A DNA stretch of 64,000 nucleotides. Source: Acidobacteriota bacterium. Its GTDB lineage: Bacteria; Acidobacteriota; UBA890; WLXD01. The translations under genes and the position numbers were made by a program. Positions 46,566 through 55,486 of the stretch are shown piece by piece. How positions within the stretch are numbered: the stretch's first letter is position 1; each line of letters begins with the position of its first letter. The DNA lies in the NCBI GenBank assembly GCA_012103255.1, contig WLXD01000007.1:186001-250000 (forward strand), in the 5' to 3' direction. Under the pieces are notes generated by a model that searched no databases, was not told where the DNA came from, and saw only the letters and a program-made list of their open reading frames with translations.

Positions 46566-47408
46566 TTGAAGCATCGTCTCGTTCGCCGTCCCACGGCCCT
46601 CGTGTTGTCCGGAATCATCGCCACATCCCTGAGTCTCCATGCCACGTCGAGCAAGGCGACGGAAACACAGGTAAACCGCGTCGGGTTCATGGCCGCGGCG
46701 GGCCAGCAGATCAGGAAGATCGAACTGCCGAGTGCGCAGACCGCGGTGCCCCAGGATGCGTCGCGGTACCTCTTCACCGCGATGCTTCAGCTCTTCGGCG
46801 CGAGCCCGCAGCTCGCCGGCAGCAAGGCCACCAACGGTAAGGTCAACATCCGATACCAGTGTTTCGATACGCCGCCGACCCAGGGTTCCATGCGCGCGAA
46901 GCTGAGGGACGGCAATGCCATCGTCTCGATGGTGATGGACCAGGACACGCCATGCTTCTTCTTTCGGGCGACGCCGGACCTGAGCGGCCGCGCACCCCTT
47001 CCGATGGCGGCGAACGGCACTTTCTCGGTGAGCGTCGTCCCGTTGCCCGACAATGCCGGCTGCACCCCCGACACGAATACGCTGTGTCTGATGGACGGGC
47101 GCTTCGAGTCGACGGTGCGATGGAGCGACGGCGGCAAGAACAATCACGGGAACGCGTTTCTTAACGGCCCGGATTCCGGCATCTTCTACTTCTTCAATCC
47201 TGAGAATACTGAGATGCTCGTGAAGGTTCTCGACGGCTGCGGATCTCCGACCAACTCGTTCTGGGTATTCGCCGCGGCAGCAACCGATGTGGAGTACAAC
47301 CTCACGGTGACCGATACAGAGACCGGGCAAAGCAAGACGTACGGCAACGCGCTCGGAAATCCAGCGCCAGCAATCGTTGACACGCAGGCCTTCGCGACGT
47401 GCCCGTAG
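46566..47408 (+). CDS. Exported protein with a WVFAAAATDVEY-type C-terminal domain
   Basis: Exported protein of 280 residues starting at TTG with a signal peptide (TALVLSGIIATSLSLHATSS). Its middle has paired cysteines (RYQCFDTPP, DTPCFFF, GCTPDTNTLCLMDG). The last 60 residues (NSFWVFAAAATDVEYNLTVT to AFATCP) look like a compact beta-sandwich that, from memory, recurs at the C-termini of secreted proteins in acidobacterial and related genomes. No catalytic motif is seen. A large open frame on the other strand over the same bases is a shadow. Confidence 0.75.
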   Translation: MKHRLVRRPTALVLSGIIATSLSLHATSSKATETQVNRVGFMAAAGQQIRKIELPSAQTAVPQDASRYLFTAMLQLFGASPQLAGSKATNGKVNIRYQCFDTPPTQGSMRAKLRDGNAIVSMVMDQDTPCFFFRATPDLSGRAPLPMAANGTFSVSVVPLPDNAGCTPDTNTLCLMDGRFESTVRWSDGGKNNHGNAFLNGPDSGIFYFFNPENTEMLVKVLDGCGSPTNSFWVFAAAATDVEYNLTVTDTETGQSKTYGNALGNPAPAIVDTQAFATCP

Positions 47409-47420
47409 CGACGGAGAATC

Positions 47421-47789
47421 ATGGATAAGACTTTCTTCGCAATCGGCGCGATCTCCGCGCTGATCGGGGTTGCGGCTGGTGCATTCGGCGCCCACGGCCT
47501 CGAGGGGCGCATCACGCCCGAACGGCTCGTGACTTTCGAGACGGCCGTCCGATACCAGATGTATCACGCGCTGGCCCTTCTGGCCGTGGCCTGGGCCACC
47601 ACGCGCTGGCCCGGCACGCCGACGACTGCGGCCGGCTGGTTGTTCGTTGTTGGAACCGTCGTTTTCTCGGGGAGCCTCTACCTGCTGGTGCTTACCGACA
47701 CGCGCTGGCTCGGCGCGATCACTCCGATTGGCGGGGTAGCCTTCCTTGCCGGCTGGGCCTGCCTGGTCTGGGCCGCGCTCTCCGAATAG
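47421..47789 (+). CDS. DUF423 membrane protein
   Basis: Membrane protein of 122 residues with four helices. It opens with the family signature FFAIGAISALIGVAAGAFGAHG followed by ERLVTFETAVRYQMYHALAL, and ends with LGAITPIGGVAFLAGWACLV. This YgdD-like family is conserved across bacteria but its function is unknown. It follows the exported-protein gene by 12 bases and may be co-transcribed. Confidence 0.95.
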   Translation: MDKTFFAIGAISALIGVAAGAFGAHGLEGRITPERLVTFETAVRYQMYHALALLAVAWATTRWPGTPTTAAGWLFVVGTVVFSGSLYLLVLTDTRWLGAITPIGGVAFLAGWACLVWAALSE

Positions 47790-47856
47790 CACCCCACAAA
47801 GGAAGTGCGAAACCCTAGGCCGGTCTGGCGCGTCTAAGACAGCGAAGGGAGGTCCC

Positions 47857-48624
47857 ATGCTCGGAAAAATCGGACGGATGTTCGGTCTCGGCTCCACGCC
47901 GTCGACGTTCACAACGGTCAGATCGGCGGAAGACGTCGATACGGGCCCGTTGATCAAGCTCGACGGAATCTCGAAGGTACTTGGCGCCGGCAGTTCCAAG
48001 ACTCAAGCGCTCGAAGGCATCGACCTTGAGATCGAGCGCGGCGAGTTCGTGGGAGTGAACGGCCCATCGGGCTGCGGCAAGACGACGCTGCTATCGATCC
48101 TGGGCCTTCTGGATACCCCGACGGGCGGCAGCTATCTGCTGAACGGCCACGAGACCACCAAGCTAGCTGCTGGCGACCGTGCCCATGCGCGCAATCGCGA
48201 GATCGGGTTCATCTTCCAGAGCTTCAACCTCATCGGCGACATGACTGTTGCCGAGAACGTCGACCTGCCGTTGAGCTACCTGGGCCTCCCGGGCAGCGAA
48301 CGACGTGAACGGGTTGCCGAAGCGCTCGAGCGCTTCGATCTGAGTGACGTCGCGAAACGGCAGCCGAGTCAGCTCTCCGGCGGTCACCAGCAGCGCGTTG
48401 CCGTGGCGCGCGCCGTTGTGGGTCGACCCGAGATTCTCCTCGCCGATGAGCCGACGGGAAATCTCAACTCGGAACAGGCGGTGAAGGTCGTCGAGATGCT
48501 GAGCGAACTCCACGCCGAGGGCGCAACGATTTGTCTGGTCTCGCACGATCCTCGATGGTCGGAGGTCACGCAGCGCACGCTGAACCTGTTCGACGGCACC
48601 CTCGTCGCCGCCGACTTCGTCTAG
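47857..48624 (+). CDS. LolD/MacB-type ABC transporter ATP-binding protein
   Basis: Nucleotide-binding subunit of 255 residues with every motif intact: Walker A GPSGCGKT (69-76), Q-loop Q121, signature LSGGHQQR (173-180, H in place of the more common Q), Walker B ILLADE (193-198) and the H-loop SHDPRW. An N-terminal extension of about 30 residues precedes the fold. GGGAGG five bases before the ATG supports the start over the upstream open frame. It belongs to the subfamily that powers MacB/FtsX-type permeases yet has no permease beside it. It could serve the orphan permeases of this region, but nothing in the sequence proves it. Confidence 0.92.
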   Translation: MLGKIGRMFGLGSTPSTFTTVRSAEDVDTGPLIKLDGISKVLGAGSSKTQALEGIDLEIERGEFVGVNGPSGCGKTTLLSILGLLDTPTGGSYLLNGHETTKLAAGDRAHARNREIGFIFQSFNLIGDMTVAENVDLPLSYLGLPGSERRERVAEALERFDLSDVAKRQPSQLSGGHQQRVAVARAVVGRPEILLADEPTGNLNSEQAVKVVEMLSELHAEGATICLVSHDPRWSEVTQRTLNLFDGTLVAADFV

Positions 48625-48669
48625 AGCCCCAGACTGTCCGCGACGATCCCCACGCGCGAGTTATATCTC

Positions 48670-49245
48670 TTGCCGGTACTGAAGCACGTGCTCCTGGCCA
48701 CCTTGTTCCTGGTGCCCGGAACCCCGGAGACGATTCAGCAGCCCTCGACAGCGGATCTGTTTTTCCTGCTCGGGGATTGGGAGGTCGAGCGGATCAACAG
48801 CCCCGGCCTGCCGGAGGAGCGTCGACGCCACGGGACACTGTCCTGCCGCGAGACTCTCGACGCCCAGTACATCCGCTGCCAGTACGTGATTCCACGGATC
48901 GACGCTTTGCCGTCTCGGGACGACGTTTATTTCAACTACAACCCGATCTACGAGCGCTTCGAAAGCCTCTGGCTCAGCTCAACGTGGCCCATCAAGGTGC
49001 TCATGCACGGCTCGGTGACTGTGGAAGCAGACACCGTCGTACTCCGACACAGCGCGGAGTTCCCGATCGAGAATGGCGTGATGGAGTTCGTCCGCGGCGA
49101 ACTGCACTACGACGCCACCACCGACAGCTTCGAGCGCCGCACCCACATCCGGACGTCGGAGTACGCGCCCGGCGACTGGCGGCACCACATGACTGAGGTG
49201 GCCCGGAAAGTGTCCGGACCACCTCAGCCAATGCAGCAGAACTAG
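48670..49245 (+). CDS. Exported hypothetical protein (DUF1579-like pattern)
   Basis: Protein of 191 residues starting at TTG with a signal peptide (KHVLLATLFLVPGTPET). The mature part begins DLFFLLGDWEVERINSPG, resembling the FxxLxGxW opening of lipocalin-like DUF1579-type proteins, and continues with VYFNYNPIYERFESLWLSS and WPIKVLMHGSVTVEADT. Two cysteines (LSCRE, YIRCQY) could form a disulfide. The family link is a pattern resemblance only. Its stop codon overlaps that of the convergent TonB receptor gene. Confidence 0.68.
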   Translation: MPVLKHVLLATLFLVPGTPETIQQPSTADLFFLLGDWEVERINSPGLPEERRRHGTLSCRETLDAQYIRCQYVIPRIDALPSRDDVYFNYNPIYERFESLWLSSTWPIKVLMHGSVTVEADTVVLRHSAEFPIENGVMEFVRGELHYDATTDSFERRTHIRTSEYAPGDWRHHMTEVARKVSGPPQPMQQN

Positions 49246-51617
49246 AAGAGCCGCAGCGCGTAGGTGAGCAGGATGCGGCGACCCATCTCCGGCGCCACAT
49301 CCTTGATGAAGGACGTGTGGTTCCGGTACAGCTCGTTCGTCAGATTGGTGCCCTTCAAGGTGAAGATATGCATCATCTTGGCCCGGGCGAGCGTGTAGGA
49401 AGCCGAGAAATTGGCCAGCGTGTAGCCGTCGGTAGGCGTCTCTTCACCAAACGTCTTGTCCTGCTGTGAAGCCAGCACAAGTTCGGGGCGCAGCTGCAGT
49501 CCATTCATCGGCAGCCAGTCGACCGCGAGGCGGGCGCTGAGCGGAGGAATCCGCGGCAGCGGCTCGTCCGTCGCCTTCAACTTCGCATCCACCAGGCCGC
49601 CCGACAGATGAAACCGCCACTGCGGCGATGCGTGGTAGCTCAGGCTAAGGTCCGTTCCGACGTAACGACTGTCGCCCTGGATGTACTCGAGCTCCGTCAG
49701 GCCATCGACGATCTCGCCCGTCTCCGCGCCGAAGATGAAATTGTCGATGTCGTAGTAGAAGACGCTCGCCTGACCGTGTAGGCGACCCGTGTTGAGCCGC
49801 AGGCTGAACTCGCCGCCGTTGGATCGCTCGTGCTCCAGATCAGGATTGCCGATCTCGAAGGCGAGATTGCCGACGTGCGGCCCGAAGTTGTAGAGCTCTT
49901 CGAGCGACGGGGCCCGGTAGGAGCTCGACAGGTTCGCGACAAGCGCCCAGCGATCGTTGTCGAAGGGCACTCGGATGCCTACGGATCCGGAGAATCCGGT
50001 GAAGCTCCGGTCACGAACCTCGGGAGCCTCTTCGTCGTGATGATCCTCGTCTTCCTCGTCGAGGCGGAAGTCGTGGTCGTCATCATGGCCATGCCCTTCC
50101 GGCTCCGGCCGTTCCTCGGGGTTGTACTTGTTGTACTCAAGGCGACCACCAAACTGGAGACTGAAGTCGTCGAACGTCAGTTCCTCGTAGGCAAAGCCCG
50201 CGAACGCGTCCTGCACGCTGGGCGGCGAGAGCGCCTCTTCACCAATCGCCTTGTAGTCGCGATGCTGGCCCCAAACTCCGAACTGGCCGGTGAGCCTCCC
50301 GGTCGGATCCTGCTGCACCTCGATGCGCCCGATCGTGGTCTTGTTGAAGAACTCGGTGCCGATCTCACGTTCGCCGGTGTCGACGAAGTGCTCGATTTCC
50401 TTGTGATTCCAGTCGATGTAGGTGAAGACCGCCTTCACGCCATCAATGAATCCTGCGTCGAGGTCGTGTAGCCCGCCGTCGACTCGGACGACCTGTCGCC
50501 GCTGATCGAGCTCGATGAACAACTCGTCTTCATGCTCCTCTTCTTCCTCGCGGGCGAAACGGAAGAACTCGTCGTCGTGATGATCTTCCTCATCTTCATG
50601 ACCGTGGCCGTGAAGATCGCCGGCGAAGGGCACTCCGTAGAGGCCGTCCTCGATCTGGTAGCTGGCGGAGATGTGTGATGTATCGCCGAACCAACCGAGT
50701 CCGAAGCGACCGTTCATCTGTTCGGTCTGCGAGTTCTCGACCGGCCCTTCGGGGGTGCCGACCTCGGACGTACGACGACCACCCCCGCCGAACCACGTCA
50801 TGAAACGACCGTTGCCGTACTGGAAGTTGGCGGAGCCGCCCGCCTGGTCGTTGGTGGAGCCGAGATCGGCATTCACCTGCCCACGCAGCTCGTCGGGCGG
50901 GTTGTCGTAGAACTGCTGCTGGGGAGTGATCGTGTTGACCACGCCACCGATGGCATTCGACCCGTAGAGCAACGTAGCAGGGCCTTTCAGAATCTCGACC
51001 TTCTGCAGACCACCGGGATCGATCGAAACACCGTGGTCACCCGACTGGGACGACAGATCCCCGGTGCGCACACCGTCCTGCATCACCATCACGCGATCGT
51101 TGTCGAAGCCGCGAATGATCGGCCGGCTCGATCCGGGACCAAAGCTACGCTTGGCCACGCCCGGCTCGTGCTCGAGAAGCTCGCCGAGCGTACCCGCCAT
51201 GTTCTTGGCGATGTCGACGGAATCGAGAACCTGGACGCTGCTGAAGGCGGTCGTCTCGCGCCCGGTCGCGGTCACCGTGACTTCCTCGTGCACGGCCGAG
51301 AACGCAAGGGCGAAATTGGTCGTCGTGGCAGTTCCCGCAGCAACCTCGATGGACAAGCGTGCAGCCTGCAGGTGTTCGCGCGCGGCCAGAATCTGGTACG
51401 TGCCGGCCGGCACGCCGTCGAACCGATACTTGCCGTCAAGATCCGACAGCACCGATCGGCCGAGTTCGATCAGCAGGACGCGCGCGCCATGCAGCGGTTC
51501 GCCGTCCTCTTCGAGGGTCACCGTACCCTCTATCGTTCCGTGTTCCTGGGCTTGGATTGCGGGGGCGAGCAGCGCAAGGCCGCACGCCAGTAGCGTGAGT
51601 CGCAGAAGCGTTTTCAT
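49242..51617 (-). CDS. TonB-dependent receptor with His/Asp/Glu-rich loops (probable metal receptor)
   Basis: Outer-membrane receptor of 791 residues from an ATG at 51617 with AGGAAAG just upstream. Order: signal peptide (TLLACGLALLAPAIQAQ), carboxypeptidase-regulatory domain (GTIEGTVTLEEDGEPLHGA), plug with PIIRGFDNDRVMVMQDGVR and LKGPATLLYGSNAIGGVVN, then the barrel ending in ALRLF. Two extracellular-loop segments are strongly enriched in His and acidic residues (encoded near 50525-50610 and 50000-50100, for example GHGHEDEEDHH and GHGHDDDHDF). Such loops are known in ZnuD-like zinc receptors. A small Cys-rich exported protein is encoded just upstream. Zinc is the first guess; copper or other metals are possible. 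Confidence 0.9.
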   Translation of the reverse strand: MKTLLRLTLLACGLALLAPAIQAQEHGTIEGTVTLEEDGEPLHGARVLLIELGRSVLSDLDGKYRFDGVPAGTYQILAAREHLQAARLSIEVAAGTATTTNFALAFSAVHEEVTVTATGRETTAFSSVQVLDSVDIAKNMAGTLGELLEHEPGVAKRSFGPGSSRPIIRGFDNDRVMVMQDGVRTGDLSSQSGDHGVSIDPGGLQKVEILKGPATLLYGSNAIGGVVNTITPQQQFYDNPPDELRGQVNADLGSTNDQAGGSANFQYGNGRFMTWFGGGGRRTSEVGTPEGPVENSQTEQMNGRFGLGWFGDTSHISASYQIEDGLYGVPFAGDLHGHGHEDEEDHHDDEFFRFAREEEEEHEDELFIELDQRRQVVRVDGGLHDLDAGFIDGVKAVFTYIDWNHKEIEHFVDTGEREIGTEFFNKTTIGRIEVQQDPTGRLTGQFGVWGQHRDYKAIGEEALSPPSVQDAFAGFAYEELTFDDFSLQFGGRLEYNKYNPEERPEPEGHGHDDDHDFRLDEEDEDHHDEEAPEVRDRSFTGFSGSVGIRVPFDNDRWALVANLSSSYRAPSLEELYNFGPHVGNLAFEIGNPDLEHERSNGGEFSLRLNTGRLHGQASVFYYDIDNFIFGAETGEIVDGLTELEYIQGDSRYVGTDLSLSYHASPQWRFHLSGGLVDAKLKATDEPLPRIPPLSARLAVDWLPMNGLQLRPELVLASQQDKTFGEETPTDGYTLANFSASYTLARAKMMHIFTLKGTNLTNELYRNHTSFIKDVAPEMGRRILLTYALRLF

Positions 51618-51723
51618 CTTTCCTGTCTCGAATGCAGCGGTCGGACAGACCATCCAACCGAGAGGTCGTAGGGCGGGACAAGGATCCCGCGACCGGGACG
51701 TTAGCCCCGGCTAGTGAACGAAC

Positions 51724-51996
51724 TCAGGCTGCAGAGACAGGTGGCCCACGTCGCGTGACCGCGTCCGCTGCGGGCGGCGCGGTGGGAGGCACCTGTGCGG
51801 GCGTGTTGCGCCAGGTGGTCGAGCGCGGCTGGTCGAATGCCAGCGTAACTGCGCCCGGCTCCGGGCACGAACCGCAGGCGCACAGGTAGCAGTCATCAGA
51901 TGCCCCGAGCTCGTGGGTGTGCACGGCGAACGCGCCGAGCACTGCCACGATCATCAGGGCAGCGAACACACTCTGGCGGAGATGTCGCTGACGCAT
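51724..51996 (-). CDS. Small exported Cys/His protein (DUF2946-like)
   Basis: Protein of 90 residues: a basic start (RQRHLRQ), one hydrophobic helix (VFAALMIVAVLGAFAV), then HTHELGASDDCYLCACGSCP and a Pro/Ala-rich tail. The CxxCxCxxC run and nearby His residues could bind a metal. GAGG lies nine bases before the ATG. It is transcribed in front of the His-rich TonB receptor with about 107 bases between. DUF2946-like proteins with similar layout accompany metal receptors elsewhere; I rate the family match as tentative. Confidence 0.7.
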   Translation of the reverse strand: MRQRHLRQSVFAALMIVAVLGAFAVHTHELGASDDCYLCACGSCPEPGAVTLAFDQPRSTTWRNTPAQVPPTAPPAADAVTRRGPPVSAA

Positions 51997-52186
51997 ACCA
52001 GTGGACCTCGATGGGGAACAACTACCGGGGAGGTAGAAAGCCTCGTCATGATACCCCGAAGCGCGCCCCCCGTGCCCGGCCTGGCGACTGGTGCTGCCGT
52101 CGCTTGTGCGCCGGCCTACGGTGCCGTTAGATTCCTCACGGCACTCCCCGCCGCGATCCCGCCTGTGACCTCAAGAGGTGAACTGC

Positions 52187-55100
52187 ATGCTTCGTCGTTT
52201 CCTGGGCTGTGCCCTGGTCCTGATCATTCTGGCCTCCAGCGTCTCCGTCAGTGGCGCGGCACAGCAAGGCACGCGACTGCTGCGCCAACCCGATCTGAGC
52301 GCCGACCACGTGGTGTTCACGTACGGTGCGGATGTCTGGATCGCCGACCGATCTGGTGGTGATGCGCGGCGTCTTACGTCCACACCGGCCGTCGAGAGCA
52401 ATCCTCACTTCTCGCCCGACGGCCAGACCGTGGCCTTCTCCTCGAATCGATCCGGTTCGTTTGCCGTCTACACGGTGCCCACCCACGGCGGCATGCCGCG
52501 TCGGTTGACCTGGCATCCGTCAGGTTCGATGGTGCGCGGCTGGACCCCCGACGGCGACCGCGTGTTGTACACCTCATCGCGCGATACCGCCCCCGTCGGC
52601 TATGGCCGACTCTGGACAGTATCCGCGGATGGCGGACCGTCCGAGCTACTCCCCTCACCCATGGGCAACGATGGCTCCTACGCCCCCGATGGCGACCGGA
52701 TGATCGTTGATCCGACGTCGCGCTGGGATGTCGAGTGGCGCCACTATCGCGGTGGCCAGAATCAGGCTCTTCGGATTCTGGATCTCGACTCGTTGAGCGA
52801 GACGAAGATCCCGAACCAACGCACCACCGACATCCATCCGGCCTGGATGGGAGACACGATCTACTTCCTGTCGGATCGTGAGTGGACGATGAACGTCTGG
52901 TCGTACGACCCAGACGATTCCTCACTCAACCGTCTGACCGACTTCGACGGTACCGACGTGAAATGGCTCGCCGCCCACGAGGGCACGCTGGTCATCGAAC
53001 AGGCCGGCTGGTTGCATCTTGTCGACGCCGACTCGGGCCGCGCGAACCGTCTCGATATCACGGTGCGTGGAGACTTCCCGTGGGCCGCAACCAAGTGGGA
53101 GGACGTGAGCCAGCAGGCCGGCTCGGGTCGACTGTCGCCCACCGGCCAGCGGGCTGTCTTCCAGGCGCGTGGCGAGATCTTCACCGTGCCCGTTGAGAAC
53201 GGTGACTCGCGCAACCTCACGCGCAGCTCCGGTGTTGCCGATCGCACCCCGATCTGGTCGCCGGACGGAGCCGATGTGGCCTGGTTTGCCGACGTCGACG
53301 GCGGCTACTCGCTCCGCATCGCCAGCCAGGACGGGATGGGCGACGCGCGGGATATCTCGATCGGCGAGTCGAAGCTGGGCTGGGAACCAACCTGGTCGCC
53401 CGACGGCAAGCACATCGCATTCGTAGATGACGATGTGCGCGTGCGCGTCGTCGACGTTGAAGGCGGCACCATTCAGACGATCGACACAGGCGGCACCAAC
53501 CTCGAGCGCGGCAGCATGGGCCTGACCTGGTCGCCGGACTCGAAGTGGCTCGCCTACGCCAAGACGTTCGCCAACAACTTCCGCCGCATCGTGGTGTGGT
53601 CGGCTGAAGACGGAAACCTCGCGCCCGTCACCGACACGATGGCCGACTCCGTGCGCCCCGCGTGGGATCGCGACGGTCGCCACCTCTACTTCCTGGCGAG
53701 CACCAACCTTGCGCTGCGCTCCGGCTGGGCAAATACCAGCTCGATTCAGGCGAGCGCGCCGACCTACGCCGCCTACGTCACCATCCTGCGCTCGGATGAC
53801 CCGTCGCCCTTCCCGCCGCAGAGCGATGAGGAGCCGGAGCCCGAGCCGGAGCCAGAGGAGGAACAAGAGGCCGAGGCGGAAGAGGAGCCCGAAGTGCCGG
53901 ATGAGTCCGAGGCTCCTGGTGAGGAGGCCGAAGAGTCCGACGAGGGCGTGCGAATCGATTTCGACGGCATCGAACGGCGCATCATCGCTCTGCCGATGCC
54001 GGTCCGGAACTACTCGTCCATGGTGGCGGGCCCCGAGGGCAGCGTCTTCATCGGCGAGTTCGCCGCCGGCCAGCCGGGTCTTACGATTCACAAGTTCACG
54101 CTTGCCGATCGTGAAGCTTCTGAGTTCGCAACGCGCGCGTCCACGCCGACCGTCTCCAACGACGGCAGCAAGATGCTGTTCCGATCAGGACCTGCCGGGC
54201 GCGTCGTCGGCACCGGCCGTCCCCCGGCGCCTGGCAGCGGAATGCTCAACCTGAACCTCCGCACCCGCCTCGATCGGATGGCGGAGTGGCGTCAGATCTT
54301 CCACGAAGCGTGGCGCTACGAGCGCGACTACTTCTACGACCCCGGCATGCACGGACGCGACTGGGAGCTCGTGCGTCAGCGCTACGCACCGCTGGTGCCG
54401 TACGTGCGCCATCGCGCCGATCTCACCTACCTCCTCGATCAGGTGAATGGCGAAATGTCCGTCGGTCACAGCTTCGTATTCGGGGGCGACACACCTGCCA
54501 CCGACCGATCGAGTGTGGGCCTGTTGGGCGCCGACCTGGCAGCCGACTCGGGCCGGTGGCAGATCGATCGGATCTACACCCTCGAGAGCTGGAACCCGGG
54601 CCTATCGGCGCCGCTTGATCGCCCGGGACTCGGAGTGGATGAAGGCGAGTACCTCGTTGGCGTCGACGGCATGGAGCTGACCGCCAACCAGGATCCGTAC
54701 GAACTCCTGGACGGCACGGCAGGACGCCAGACTGTTCTCCACATCAACTCGGACCCGTCGATGGACGGTGCGCGCGAGGTGATCGTCGAGCCGATCCGCA
54801 GCGAGAACCAGCTGCGTCAGCGAGCATGGGTGGAGGACAACCGCCGACGCGTGGATGAACTCTCCGACGGCAAGCTCGCCTACATCTGGGTGCCCAACAC
54901 GGGTGGCGGCGTGTGGACGTTCGACCGCTACTTCTTCGCCCAACAGGACAAGCTGGGCGCGGTTGTGGACGAGCGTTTCAACGGCGGTGGTCTGCTCGAC
55001 GACTACATGGTCGACCTGATGACTCGTGAGCTGCGCGCCGCGATCACGAACGAGGTACCCAACGGTGCGCCGATCCGTCTGCCCGCGGGGATCCTCGGGC

Positions 55101-55486
55101 CGAAGGCACTGCTGATCAACGAGTACGCCGGTTCGGGTGGTGACTTCTTCCCGTGGATCTTCCGCCAGCAACGTGCCGGCAAGCTCATCGGGAAACGCAC
55201 CTGGGGCGGACTCGTGAAGTCCTCGGTGCACTACGCGCTCGCCGACGGCGGTGCACTCACCGCGCCCGACAACGCTGTGTTCGATCCGCTCGAGGAAGTC
55301 TGGGTGGGCGAGAACATCGGCGTGCCGCCCGACATCGAAGTGGAGATGGATGCACGGTCGGTGGCAGCGGGCGGCGACCCGCAGCTTGAGCGCGCGGTCC
55401 AGGAAGTTCTGAGTGAACTGGAAGAGACCGCCCCGATCACGCCGCCAGCCTTCCCGCGGCCGACGCGCCGCGACGGCCAGCGGTAA
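52187..55486 (+). CDS. Tricorn-type S41 serine protease with acidic linker
   Basis: Exported protease of 1099 residues from the ATG at 52187 (AGAGGTGA seven bases upstream). Signal peptide to about residue 26, then TolB/PD40-like propeller blades (HFSPDGQTVAFSS, IWSPDGADVAWFA, TWSPDSKWLAYAK). A run of about 43 mostly Glu/Pro residues follows (about 544-587), then the tricorn core domain beginning at EWRQIFHEAWRYERDYFYDP, a PDZ-like part (LDRPGLGVDEGEYLVGVDG), and the S41 catalytic block with NEYAGSGGDFFPW; Ser983 is the probable nucleophile. It should degrade peptides in the periplasm. The stop codon overlaps the start of the next permease gene (TAATG). Confidence 0.92.
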   Translation: MLRRFLGCALVLIILASSVSVSGAAQQGTRLLRQPDLSADHVVFTYGADVWIADRSGGDARRLTSTPAVESNPHFSPDGQTVAFSSNRSGSFAVYTVPTHGGMPRRLTWHPSGSMVRGWTPDGDRVLYTSSRDTAPVGYGRLWTVSADGGPSELLPSPMGNDGSYAPDGDRMIVDPTSRWDVEWRHYRGGQNQALRILDLDSLSETKIPNQRTTDIHPAWMGDTIYFLSDREWTMNVWSYDPDDSSLNRLTDFDGTDVKWLAAHEGTLVIEQAGWLHLVDADSGRANRLDITVRGDFPWAATKWEDVSQQAGSGRLSPTGQRAVFQARGEIFTVPVENGDSRNLTRSSGVADRTPIWSPDGADVAWFADVDGGYSLRIASQDGMGDARDISIGESKLGWEPTWSPDGKHIAFVDDDVRVRVVDVEGGTIQTIDTGGTNLERGSMGLTWSPDSKWLAYAKTFANNFRRIVVWSAEDGNLAPVTDTMADSVRPAWDRDGRHLYFLASTNLALRSGWANTSSIQASAPTYAAYVTILRSDDPSPFPPQSDEEPEPEPEPEEEQEAEAEEEPEVPDESEAPGEEAEESDEGVRIDFDGIERRIIALPMPVRNYSSMVAGPEGSVFIGEFAAGQPGLTIHKFTLADREASEFATRASTPTVSNDGSKMLFRSGPAGRVVGTGRPPAPGSGMLNLNLRTRLDRMAEWRQIFHEAWRYERDYFYDPGMHGRDWELVRQRYAPLVPYVRHRADLTYLLDQVNGEMSVGHSFVFGGDTPATDRSSVGLLGADLAADSGRWQIDRIYTLESWNPGLSAPLDRPGLGVDEGEYLVGVDGMELTANQDPYELLDGTAGRQTVLHINSDPSMDGAREVIVEPIRSENQLRQRAWVEDNRRRVDELSDGKLAYIWVPNTGGGVWTFDRYFFAQQDKLGAVVDERFNGGGLLDDYMVDLMTRELRAAITNEVPNGAPIRLPAGILGPKALLINEYAGSGGDFFPWIFRQQRAGKLIGKRTWGGLVKSSVHYALADGGALTAPDNAVFDPLEEVWVGENIGVPPDIEVEMDARSVAAGGDPQLERAVQEVLSELEETAPITPPAFPRPTRRDGQR

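Noticed and set aside
46362-47999. Open frame of 545 codons on the minus strand
   Set aside because: It covers the reductase, exported-protein and DUF423 genes on the plus strand, which have recognisable sequence; the antisense translation is low-complexity Arg/Gly-rich and matches nothing.
52922-54091. Open frame of 389 codons on the minus strand
   Set aside because: It is antisense to the tricorn-type protease propeller and lacks any domain pattern; a GC-skew shadow.
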